This document shows positions 51,399 to 60,074 of a stretch of 64,000 bases of DNA, in pieces. The stretch covers positions 60,107-124,106 of the forward strand of contig JAFXUI010000005.1 of the NCBI GenBank assembly GCA_017535105.1, in the 5' to 3' direction. The first letter of the stretch is position 1. Each line of letters opens with the position of its first letter. Source of the DNA: Alphaproteobacteria bacterium (GTDB lineage Bacteria; Pseudomonadota; Alphaproteobacteria; Rs-D84). The translations under genes were made by a program, and so were the position numbers. The notes beneath the pieces were generated by a model. It was not told the origin of the DNA, did no database searches, and worked only from the letters and a program-made list of their open reading frames with translations.

Positions 51399-52673
51399 TT
51401 ATTTCTTTAATGTCGTTTTACTAAGTACGCATTGGGTATATTCGGTACCAAACTTTTGCCAACACGGATCCGTATCATTGGCAGATTTATTACCATACAA
51501 CAACTGATCCTTAGTAATTTTTTTCAATTTTTTGCAACCGTTGATGTTTGTGTCAAAAATTTCACCGCTGTTGCATTTAATACATTTACCGGTAATGTTA
51601 TCGACACCGTTACGGGTACCGCTTGTACAGTCAACACATTGAACTTTTCTGTCATCAGCAAACCCAAAACCAGGCATTTTGCAACGATATACATAACAAG
51701 TTGCATTGTTACCCTTGTAAAACTCATGCAATTCATCACTGAAGCCTTCTTTCCATCCTTCACACAAGCTTGCTTCTGTCACTGGTGCTGATGTATCTAT
51801 TGTTGTACCGTTGTCGTCATTGCCAGCTGTATCGCTTCCTGGGGCTGGAATTGGAATACAGTCTGTTTTTTGTGTGTTTGGCATATATCCAATTTTGCAA
51901 ACTAATGTTGGCATATTGCCGTCCACCGGATAAAGAACTGGCCAAGATGTGTTATCTTTCCAACCTTCCATAGCAGAACGCGCAACAACCAATCGTGCAT
52001 ACGCACCATGACCATTGTTCAACCACCCAACTATCATCAATGATGTCATGTGTTCTTCGGCATCACTATCATTGTGGCCACATCCAGCCGTAGACACACC
52101 AAAGAAAGCAGGAACATTCGTATTATAATTGTCAGTTGGTTTATATGCTGCTATAGAGTCATAATTCTGTGGTTGTAATAAAGTATCGTCACGTTGTTCG
52201 TCTGAATACCTTGTGTTTGTATTTACTGGATCCATACACTGTACTCCCGACCAACCACCTTGGCATAACCATGTACATTTAGAGATGTCATTATTAGGAT
52301 TATCTTGATACTTTAACCAAGCAGGATTTTTTCTCTCGTTTCGCGCTAGTATTTGAACTGGACAAAACAATGCACCATGGCTGTTCACTTCCTTGGCAAG
52401 CATCATAAGTGTAATATATTCATCAGAATATTCGTTGTTTGTTTTTCTTGATTGACAACCTTCTTTACGGCTGTATCCAATGCAAGGTAGAGCATTTGCT
52501 GTATTATATACAGCACCACTATCTTTATTTAATAAATCTATTACGTGCGCATTGCAAGTCTTTTGAGAACCGCCACCCCAGTCGCCAGCAAGACTGCTGA
52601 CGTCTTTCTCAGCAAAAGAACTCGTCGTCATTAACGCAGTAAATAATGATAAAAATAATGTACTCTTTTTCAT
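51399..52673 (-). CDS. Secreted Cys-rich protein with an EGF-like segment
   Basis: 424 residues from the Met at 52673; a Met nine bases upstream is also possible. MKKSTLFLSLFTALMTTSSFA is a Sec signal peptide. Conserved-looking parts are CNAHVIDLLNKDSGAVYNTANALPCIG, the EGF-like CTWLCQGGWSGVQC, and the C-terminal CVDCTSGTRNGVDNITGKCIKCNSGEIFDTNINGCKK with C-x2-C and GK-C, like growth-factor-receptor repeats. It probably folds with many disulfides outside the membrane. It is 17 bases downstream of the 800-residue gene and likely cotranscribed with it. The function is unknown; adhesion is a guess from layout. Confidence 0.72.
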   Translation of the reverse strand: MKKSTLFLSLFTALMTTSSFAEKDVSSLAGDWGGGSQKTCNAHVIDLLNKDSGAVYNTANALPCIGYSRKEGCQSRKTNNEYSDEYITLMMLAKEVNSHGALFCPVQILARNERKNPAWLKYQDNPNNDISKCTWLCQGGWSGVQCMDPVNTNTRYSDEQRDDTLLQPQNYDSIAAYKPTDNYNTNVPAFFGVSTAGCGHNDSDAEEHMTSLMIVGWLNNGHGAYARLVVARSAMEGWKDNTSWPVLYPVDGNMPTLVCKIGYMPNTQKTDCIPIPAPGSDTAGNDDNGTTIDTSAPVTEASLCEGWKEGFSDELHEFYKGNNATCYVYRCKMPGFGFADDRKVQCVDCTSGTRNGVDNITGKCIKCNSGEIFDTNINGCKKLKKITKDQLLYGNKSANDTDPCWQKFGTEYTQCVLSKTTLKK

Positions 52674-52690
52674 TTTTCTATCCATATAAA

Positions 52691-55093
52691 TTAATCTTCG
52701 GGTACAAAGCAATTACCACTTTCCCAATAACCGTCAATACTGTTGCATTTTTCTTTGTACCAATCTTCTGTGAATACACACTTATCAGACTTGGTATCAT
52801 ATTTTGCATAACCTTTACCACCAGTTGCCGCATCTTGTTCTTCGCAGCTGGCCTTTACAGTATTTTGCACGCAATATCCCCAATCTTTACCGTTGCCATT
52901 TTCAACTGTACTTAAATCACCGAATTTTTTACCAAATACGGTTAGATAGAACTTATCTTCAAGTGGGTTACCCGACGTATAATTAGCCCAAATGCCACCA
53001 TATGTCGTTTCACAAATATCAGACATGATTCCGTCCATTTCGTCCGACAAATCACGCATAGCATTTACAACCTTGGTTGTTACGTCAACTGTCAGTTTAC
53101 CATCACTGGTGGTTGGATCTGCACAAGTAGATTGCACATGACGTCCCAACATTCCGTACAGTGTTGTCGCTTTTTCAGAACCAATGTCGCCTGAATTACC
53201 CGATGCTATGTTGCGACACTTATATGGATATCCATATTTGCCGTCGCCAGTCGGAGTACACAAATCTTTCAAGTAATTACTGATAACTGTATCACAAGCC
53301 TCGGTCATACGGCTTGTATCAACCGTATCAACAAACGACAACAATGCTTCAAGTCCACAGCGACTTGTTGGGTTGGTGCTACTGGTTAATCTACCATTAC
53401 CATCAAACGCACAGCCAGTTGTATCGCCATATAACGATGCACAGGCGATAACTTTGTCTTGGCACATTGCACGTGCCGCAACAACCGACGCCACACCGGC
53501 ATTTTGTGCCGTTGTTGTATCAAAGTCAATTAACGATGATGTTTGTTTATCATAACATTGTGCCATTGTGCTGACGCAAGACATTTTGATTTCTTCAATT
53601 TTTTCGTCTTGGGCCTGGGCAATTTCAATCAATGCCGTACGTTTAAATTCGGTCCATACCGTATCGGCAATATCACGGCAAGAATCAAGTGCATTTGTCG
53701 CAAATGTACGTTTTGTATCCAAGAAATCATTGAATTGTTTGTTTTGTTTCAATACATCGGCGGTAACACCATCCAATGTAATCAAATTATTCAACTGGAA
53801 CAAACGTGGTGAATAGATTGCATCACCAGTTGTTTGACTGATATATGCACCGGAATAATCCAAGCAACGTTTATAGTTTGTACCGCACGCCGTATCAGCA
53901 AGCAAGGCATTTTTAACCTTACCAATACATTCGTTGATGTCGGCACTGTTATGGGCACGGTATTCTTCCAAACGTGCTTCACGTAAATACTTTTCGGCCG
54001 TACGAACGGTTTGTTTAACGGCTTCTTTCTTGGAATCTATACTTTTTTCATACGCATTACAATCTTGGGTAATCATAATGTTATATGAACTGCGCGCCAT
54101 TTGTAATACGGCGTCACTGGAACAAGAATCGCTGACCATTGCGATACATTGTTTGTTTGATTCGTTATATAAACTTTCACCCTCAAGCTCCGCCAAATTG
54201 ACATTAGAGCCACGGTTTGAGAATATAGAACTACCGAATGTGCTACTGGTGCTGCCACCACTCCAGATATCGTCCAAATCACCACTTGTATTCAACGATT
54301 CAAGATTTAACGTGCCCAGTGAATATGAACTGACGGTTTTGCTTGCCTTGCTGACCTTGGTCTTGCCAGACAACAAATCGCCAATTTGATTCAAAATATC
54401 GGCCGCGCCACTGGTGTCGTTCTTAATTGCCGCTTCACCAACGGTTGCGCTGTACATTGCGTTAACTTCAGCCGCGGTTTTATCAACAGCATTCAAATTG
54501 TTATCTTCAAATTTCATCAATAATGTTTTTGCCTGGTCCAATGCCGCTTCGGTATCACTGAAATCGCTGAAGCGGGAACTGCAGAAACAACGGCGATATT
54601 TATCATTTGCGGTTGCACAAAACTGATCCATACATGTTGCATATGCATCACGACAACCCGCATAACCGCCACCAATCTTGGAAACATCAGAAAATACCGC
54701 AGTTGCACGTGCCATTGACGAACGTGAACCAGCCGTGCCTTTTGCGGAACGCGATACCGATGTGGATACAGGCGCCATCGCACCGCGTACCACCGCGGCG
54801 CGCGAACTGGTTACAGAATTTGCGGAACGTGCCACCGTTGAGCCACCACGCATCGCACTGGACACGATTGCACCACGCGTTCCAACACGCGACACCGTTG
54901 CGCCACCACGCGAATTAAGTGTTCGCGAGGCCGAACGTTGAACGGTCGCCGAATCGGTTGAAGCGGTTGCGCGTGCCCCCGAAGCGTTTGTCGTGCCACG
55001 TGGGTTTGGCGATTGTGCCGCGTTTACAGAAACCGCGCCACACATAAGTGTTACAGCGGTCAATATTCCAACAAAATTTCGTATATTGTGCAT
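52691..55093 (-). CDS. Large secreted Cys-rich protein with low-complexity N-terminus
   Basis: 800 residues (start at MHNIRNFVGI, preceded by AAGAGAG; the Met three codons up lies too close to that site). After the signal peptide (cleaved after VNA) comes a 100-residue Arg/Ser/Ala/Thr/Val-rich stretch with repeated SR-x-G units. Then comes GCRDAYATCMDQFCATANDKYRRCFC, the motif also found in the protein at 9870, and about 24 further Cys in pairs. LYNESNKQCIAMVSDSCSSDAVLQMARSSYNIMITQDC resembles no known domain. It looks like a surface or envelope structural protein. Confidence 0.75.
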   Translation of the reverse strand: MHNIRNFVGILTAVTLMCGAVSVNAAQSPNPRGTTNASGARATASTDSATVQRSASRTLNSRGGATVSRVGTRGAIVSSAMRGGSTVARSANSVTSSRAAVVRGAMAPVSTSVSRSAKGTAGSRSSMARATAVFSDVSKIGGGYAGCRDAYATCMDQFCATANDKYRRCFCSSRFSDFSDTEAALDQAKTLLMKFEDNNLNAVDKTAAEVNAMYSATVGEAAIKNDTSGAADILNQIGDLLSGKTKVSKASKTVSSYSLGTLNLESLNTSGDLDDIWSGGSTSSTFGSSIFSNRGSNVNLAELEGESLYNESNKQCIAMVSDSCSSDAVLQMARSSYNIMITQDCNAYEKSIDSKKEAVKQTVRTAEKYLREARLEEYRAHNSADINECIGKVKNALLADTACGTNYKRCLDYSGAYISQTTGDAIYSPRLFQLNNLITLDGVTADVLKQNKQFNDFLDTKRTFATNALDSCRDIADTVWTEFKRTALIEIAQAQDEKIEEIKMSCVSTMAQCYDKQTSSLIDFDTTTAQNAGVASVVAARAMCQDKVIACASLYGDTTGCAFDGNGRLTSSTNPTSRCGLEALLSFVDTVDTSRMTEACDTVISNYLKDLCTPTGDGKYGYPYKCRNIASGNSGDIGSEKATTLYGMLGRHVQSTCADPTTSDGKLTVDVTTKVVNAMRDLSDEMDGIMSDICETTYGGIWANYTSGNPLEDKFYLTVFGKKFGDLSTVENGNGKDWGYCVQNTVKASCEEQDAATGGKGYAKYDTKSDKCVFTEDWYKEKCNSIDGYWESGNCFVPED

Positions 55094-55194
55094 TTGAAAC
55101 ATCTCTCTTGGTAATTCATTTTACCATATTTGGGGGGTGTGAATCAACAGTAAATTTAACCGTTAAAAACACATTCCCCGCGTTTTATGAATGA

Positions 55195-55710
55195 CTATTT
55201 AATAATCATCCAAAAAATCAGTGTTGTTATTGCCAACGCACCCAATGGCCATACAACCTTTTGAAACGGGAACCACGCATGGCCACCGTTTTTTGCCTTG
55301 ATTCTTTCGTACCATTTCCCAGCAAGGAAAAATACAGTCGAACCAACAACCGTCCCCAGCAAGAACTGGTCAATTCCCCACATAGTCACCGCACCAAAGC
55401 GTAATGTTGGGTGACCCGCCGGTAAAACGTAAATCAAAGCCAACAGACCATAATATATGATGTAATTTAATAGATGTAACAAACGGTTACGAATACCATG
55501 TGCCGTCATATAATTTGATGTCCACGCCGCCAGTGACAGCATTAAACCACCGGCCCAAAGCCCCGTAATAACGTCCGAAACCCCCATAACACGTGCACTT
55601 TCAAGACCCGCACCAACGGCGACTGTACAAACCGGACAAAATGCGTTTGCCGAACCAAACACAGTCATTGACGCGATTGCACCACATGTAATTGCTGATA
55701 ATTTTTTCAT
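55195..55710 (-). CDS. Membrane protein with CPVC motif behind the signal-like helix
   Basis: 171 residues with about five hydrophobic segments. The first 23 residues look like a signal peptide (GAIASMTVFGSANA), then FCPVCTVAVGAGLESARVMGVSD gives a C-P-x-C pair just after the cleavage site. C-P-x-C followed by V/M-A-V-G-A occurs in uncharacterised membrane proteins of diverse bacteria, but I know no function. Four more helices follow, with a short loop holding IRNRLLH. A thiol-redox or metal role could suit the C-P-x-C (inference). It has good Shine-Dalgarno (GGAAAG). Confidence 0.68.
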   Translation of the reverse strand: MKKLSAITCGAIASMTVFGSANAFCPVCTVAVGAGLESARVMGVSDVITGLWAGGLMLSLAAWTSNYMTAHGIRNRLLHLLNYIIYYGLLALIYVLPAGHPTLRFGAVTMWGIDQFLLGTVVGSTVFFLAGKWYERIKAKNGGHAWFPFQKVVWPLGALAITTLIFWMIIK

Positions 55711-55757
55711 TTTTTCCTTTCCTTTCTGTGTATATTACACAAATTTGTATATGTCGG

Positions 55758-56603
55758 TCAACACGATTTTATAACACCACGCATGTGCGCACTGCGCGCA
55801 CGTGGATTGTTTTTTAATTCATCGCCACCCGGGGTTACTGGTTTAATCAACTTAAATGGGGCGGGGTGTGTCACCGGTAATCGTGGGTCGCCCGCCGGTG
55901 TTGTCCAAGCGCGAAAAGTTTCTTTGACAATGCGGTCTTCAATTGAATGAAATGTCACACAGATACATTTTCCACCAGTTTTCAGTTTTGCCGGTACCGC
56001 TGCCAGTGCTTTTTTAATCTCACCAAACTCATCATTTACCGCGATGCGCAATGCTTGAAACACAGGGGCAATATCATTTGGGTTAAAAATCAAATCGCGC
56101 AGGGCAAATGTGGTTTGTGGTTGTGACTCTTTTATCGCACGTGCCAAAATGTTCGCTTTTTTCACATCGCCATATTCGCGTAAGATTTGTGCTAATTCGT
56201 TTTCAGACTTTTCACGAATTAAATCGGTCGCCGACATACCAGTTCCCGACATCCGCATATCCAGTGGTGCGTCCATACGAAATGAAAATCCACGGTCGGC
56301 ATTATCAATCTGCATTGACGATATACCCAAATCAAAAACAATAATATCGAATATTTCATCAATTTCGTTTAAGTGCGAGAAAGGTTTGGGTATAAACCGA
56401 AACATATTGCCGTACTTTTTTTGGAATAATTCGACATCTGAGGCAACATTTGGGTCACGATCAAACGCCACAACACGTGCGCCAGCATCTAAAAAAGCAC
56501 GCGAATATCCACCGGCACCAAATGTACAATCGGCGATAGCGAGTCCGCGCATATCACCAATGGCGGTAATAACAGAATCTAAAAGTACAGGTATGTGTTT
56601 CAT
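55758..56603 (-). CDS. rsmH: 16S rRNA (cytosine1402-N4)-methyltransferase RsmH
   Basis: 281 residues, a little short of the usual 300-315. HIPVLLDSVI, DCTFGAGGYSRAFLDAG (SAM site), VVAFDRDPNV, IVFDLGISSMQID, GFSFRMDAPLDMRM, ENELAQILREYGDVKKA, QALRIAVNDEFGEI, ITFHSIEDRIVKE-type VTFHSIEDRIVKETF and NNPRARSAHMRGV complete the family pattern. Its ATG overlaps the dnaE stop by one base (TAATG). In most bacteria rsmH heads the division and cell wall cluster; here it does not. Confidence 0.94.
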   Translation of the reverse strand: MKHIPVLLDSVITAIGDMRGLAIADCTFGAGGYSRAFLDAGARVVAFDRDPNVASDVELFQKKYGNMFRFIPKPFSHLNEIDEIFDIIVFDLGISSMQIDNADRGFSFRMDAPLDMRMSGTGMSATDLIREKSENELAQILREYGDVKKANILARAIKESQPQTTFALRDLIFNPNDIAPVFQALRIAVNDEFGEIKKALAAVPAKLKTGGKCICVTFHSIEDRIVKETFRAWTTPAGDPRLPVTHPAPFKLIKPVTPGGDELKNNPRARSAHMRGVIKSC

Positions 56604-59600
56604 TATTCTATTTCCACACGTATGCCCAATGCCGCCATATCGGTCGCAGTTGTTGGTCCCAATTCAACACCACCACGCAAACGAACACGGGTCATTGTCG
56701 CCCCAGAACGTAAGATCAGTTCAACCGATGTTGCACCACGTGGTAATGCCGCAAGTGCTTTTTTGACATTTGGCAAAATCTTGGCATTGGAAATATCCAG
56801 TGTCATCTTCTTGGCAATTTGGGCAACCCATTGGGTGAGTGGCATTATTGAATCAACAAAGATTGATACACGGTCGTCACGATTGGATAATTTTCCACTT
56901 ATCAACACAACACTTTCGTTACCCAGTGTGCTTGCTAATTCAACGGCAGAATCACCGAATGCAACCGCCTCGATATTACCAAAACTGTCGGTGGCATTTA
57001 TGGTTAACATTTCCTTGCCCATCTTGGTACGGCGGCGTGAAAACGAACCAACGTTTGCGGCAATCTGTACTTGTTTTCTGTCGGGCATGTCGCCCAAAGA
57101 ATCGCTTGTTGCCAAATGAGTACGCGCAATAAGGTGTTTGTATTGATCCAGCGGGTGCGCCGATATGTAAAAGCCCAAAGCAGACAATTCATTTTCCAAA
57201 CGTTGCGAGAAATTCCATGGCGCCGTTTTGGTCAGATTCTTATGTAATCTGTCTTCGGAAACATCATCTTCGACCGTATTTGCGAAAAGCGACAACGAAA
57301 AGGCATCGTTTTTGGATTTAGACGCATAGGACAAAATCGCATCAGCATTCATAAATATCAGTGCACGGTTTGGCTCCAATGAATCAAGCACACCGACACG
57401 TGCGAACGCTTCCAATATACGTTTGTTCATAAATGGGGCGCAACGTTTTGCAAAATCGGTCAAATTCTTGAATCGCCCGTGTTCATTGCGTTCACGTACA
57501 ATTACATCGGTCGCGGCGATACCAACACCCTTAATCGCGGCCAAACCATAGACAATTTTGCCGTCACGCACAGTGAACAAAGAATCACTGTCATTTATAT
57601 CTGGGGGTACGATTTGAATACCAAAGTTTGTTTTTGCATCGTCAATAAGCGCAATCAGTTTGTCTGTAGAGTTTAATTCGCTGGACATTGCAGCGGCTAA
57701 AAACTCTGGGGTATAGTTCGCTTTTAAATATGCGCACTGGTTCGCGACAATAGAATAGGCGATAGCGTGCGATTTATTAAACGCATATTTCGCAAATTCT
57801 TTGAACTTTTCCCACAAATCTTTGGCCTGGTCTTTGGTCAGCGTACCTTTCTTTTCGCAACCGTCCAAGAATTTGACTTCCATTTCGGCCAACAAGTCGG
57901 CTTTCTTTTTCCCCATAGCCTTACGCACGGTATCCGATTGACCGCGGGTAAAGTCCGCCAACGCACGTGTCAGCAACATAACTTGTTCCTGGTACACGAT
58001 AATTCCGTATGTTTCTTTTAAGATTGGTTCGGCCAACGGGTGTACATATTCGATTTCTTCTTCGCCATGCATACGCGCGATAAATTGCGGAATATATTGA
58101 ATTGGCCCCGGACGGTTTAACGCATTCAATGCCGAAATTTCCAAGAAACTTGTTGGGCGCATTTTGCGCAAAGTCTGTTTCACAAACGGGGCATCGAATT
58201 GGAATATACCTTCGGTAAAGCCATTCTGCCACAGTTTGATTGTCTGTTTGTCGTCGGTCGGTATTGTATCCAGATTGACATTTATGCCGCGCGTTTTCTG
58301 AATCAGTTTAACCGCATTCTTTAATACAACCAACGTTTCCAGACCCAAAAAGTCAAACTTGATTAAACCAGTTGCTTCCAAATAATGTCCGTCATATTGA
58401 CTGGACGGCAACGGGTTCGCTGGGTCGCGATAGACTGGGGCGATTTTTGTTGTTGGGCGGTCGCCAATAACAACACCACATGCGTGCTGGCCCAGGTTAC
58501 GATATGAACCCTCTAATTTTTCGGCAATTTCAACCACCTTGTTCATATCGGCATCGCTGTCCAAAATATTCTGAATCTCGGACGATGAATCAACGGCTTC
58601 TTTTAATGTTGCAGCATCATCAGGAATGATTTTGGTAAATCTATCCGTTTTGGAATAGGGTATTCCGTACACACGGCCAACGTCACGAATTGCACCCTTG
58701 GCCTTTAAACCACCAAAAGTGATAATACGACATACTGATTCTGCACCATATTTATCACAGACGTGCTTTAATACCGCCTCGATTCCTTCTGGCTCAAAAT
58801 CAACGTCAAAATCAGGCATTGAAATACGGTCTGGGTTCAAGAAACGTTCGAAAAGCAAGCCATACTTTAATGGGTTAACGTGCGTAATACCCAATGCCCA
58901 CGCAATAATAGACCCTGCACCCGAACCACGACCGGGACCCGTCAGAATATCATTGTTGCGGCACCAGTTGATGTATTCTGCAACGATTAAAAAGTATCCT
59001 GGAAATCCCATACCAATAACAACACCCAACTCAAACTCGGCCTGTTCATAGTATGATTTTGTGTCTTTGATTTTGTGTTCTTTTAAACGCCGTGCCAAGC
59101 CCGCCATAGTATCATCGCGCAGCATTTGACATTCAACTTCGAAATTTTCACCGAAACGTGGCAACAATGGTTTTTCTTTGACGTTCACCATAAAACCACA
59201 ACGTTTTGCAATAACAACCGTGTTTTCGATTGCTTCGGGCAAATCAGAAAATAGTTCAACCATTTCTTCGGTTGATTTGAAATATTGTTCGGACGATTTA
59301 CGCGCGCGTTTTGGATCAATAACTTTTGTTTGTCCCAAAATACATGTCAGTGCGTCCAGCGCCTCATAATCATCGGGTGTCGCAAAACACACATCGTTTG
59401 TCGCGACAATTGGAATATTCATATCGCGCGCGATTGCCAAAAATTCGGGTTCAGTAGCAATTTCGCTTTCCAGACCGTGACGTTGAATTTCAATATAGAA
59501 CCGGTCGCCGAACATATCCAAGAAACGTTTTGCGTAAGTGCGTGCCAAATCATTTTGTTTGTTTAATATCGCAACACCAATCGGCCCCAGATGCGCACCC

Positions 59601-60046
59601 GACAAACAAATCAACCCGCCACTGTGTGATTCCAGTTCGGCAAAAGTGATATATGGTCCCAAATGGTGATTTTCTGTACGCATATACATAATGCGTGACA
59701 GTTCACACAGATTCAAATAGCCATCGTGGTTTTGTGCCAATAAAACAATTTTGCTTAAACTGCTGGGGCGTAAAATCTTTGGATCGGCATTATGTTGATT
59801 TAATGATAATTCAACCCCAACAATTGGTTGTAAATGCTTTGACGGCATAACATCGGAAAACTCTGCACAGCCCGACATCAAATTAGTATCGGTCATCGCA
59901 CATGCGTCCATACCATACGCCGCACACATTGCCGGTATTGTTTTTGCAACAATTTCCGCTGGCGCTTTTTTGGGTGCAGACATCATCAGTGTCGAATTAC
60001 CAATCGACAACTGGGTGTGCGTATGAAGATGAACAAATTGCCCCAT
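56603..60046 (-). CDS. dnaE: DNA polymerase III alpha subunit
   Basis: 1147 residues, the replicative polymerase. FVHLHTHTQLSIGNSTL opens the PHP domain. DILTGPGRGSGAGSIIAWALGITHVNPLKYGLLFERFLNPDRISMPDFDVDFEP has the catalytic Asp pair (about 412-416). GLIKFDFLGLETLVVL and the KKADLLAEMEVKFLDGC stretch are standard. GVGIAATDVIV with helix-hairpin-helix and the OB fold (QIAANVGSFSRRRTKMGKEMLTINATDSFGNIEAVAFGD) follow. The start at MGQFVHLH is preceded by AAGGAAGG. It lies downstream of secA in the same direction, with rsmH coupled after it. Confidence 0.97.
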   Translation of the reverse strand: MGQFVHLHTHTQLSIGNSTLMMSAPKKAPAEIVAKTIPAMCAAYGMDACAMTDTNLMSGCAEFSDVMPSKHLQPIVGVELSLNQHNADPKILRPSSLSKIVLLAQNHDGYLNLCELSRIMYMRTENHHLGPYITFAELESHSGGLICLSGAHLGPIGVAILNKQNDLARTYAKRFLDMFGDRFYIEIQRHGLESEIATEPEFLAIARDMNIPIVATNDVCFATPDDYEALDALTCILGQTKVIDPKRARKSSEQYFKSTEEMVELFSDLPEAIENTVVIAKRCGFMVNVKEKPLLPRFGENFEVECQMLRDDTMAGLARRLKEHKIKDTKSYYEQAEFELGVVIGMGFPGYFLIVAEYINWCRNNDILTGPGRGSGAGSIIAWALGITHVNPLKYGLLFERFLNPDRISMPDFDVDFEPEGIEAVLKHVCDKYGAESVCRIITFGGLKAKGAIRDVGRVYGIPYSKTDRFTKIIPDDAATLKEAVDSSSEIQNILDSDADMNKVVEIAEKLEGSYRNLGQHACGVVIGDRPTTKIAPVYRDPANPLPSSQYDGHYLEATGLIKFDFLGLETLVVLKNAVKLIQKTRGINVNLDTIPTDDKQTIKLWQNGFTEGIFQFDAPFVKQTLRKMRPTSFLEISALNALNRPGPIQYIPQFIARMHGEEEIEYVHPLAEPILKETYGIIVYQEQVMLLTRALADFTRGQSDTVRKAMGKKKADLLAEMEVKFLDGCEKKGTLTKDQAKDLWEKFKEFAKYAFNKSHAIAYSIVANQCAYLKANYTPEFLAAAMSSELNSTDKLIALIDDAKTNFGIQIVPPDINDSDSLFTVRDGKIVYGLAAIKGVGIAATDVIVRERNEHGRFKNLTDFAKRCAPFMNKRILEAFARVGVLDSLEPNRALIFMNADAILSYASKSKNDAFSLSLFANTVEDDVSEDRLHKNLTKTAPWNFSQRLENELSALGFYISAHPLDQYKHLIARTHLATSDSLGDMPDRKQVQIAANVGSFSRRRTKMGKEMLTINATDSFGNIEAVAFGDSAVELASTLGNESVVLISGKLSNRDDRVSIFVDSIMPLTQWVAQIAKKMTLDISNAKILPNVKKALAALPRGATSVELILRSGATMTRVRLRGGVELGPTTATDMAALGIRVEIE

Positions 60047-60074
60047 ATCCCTTCCTTGTCTTATGCTTGGCAAT

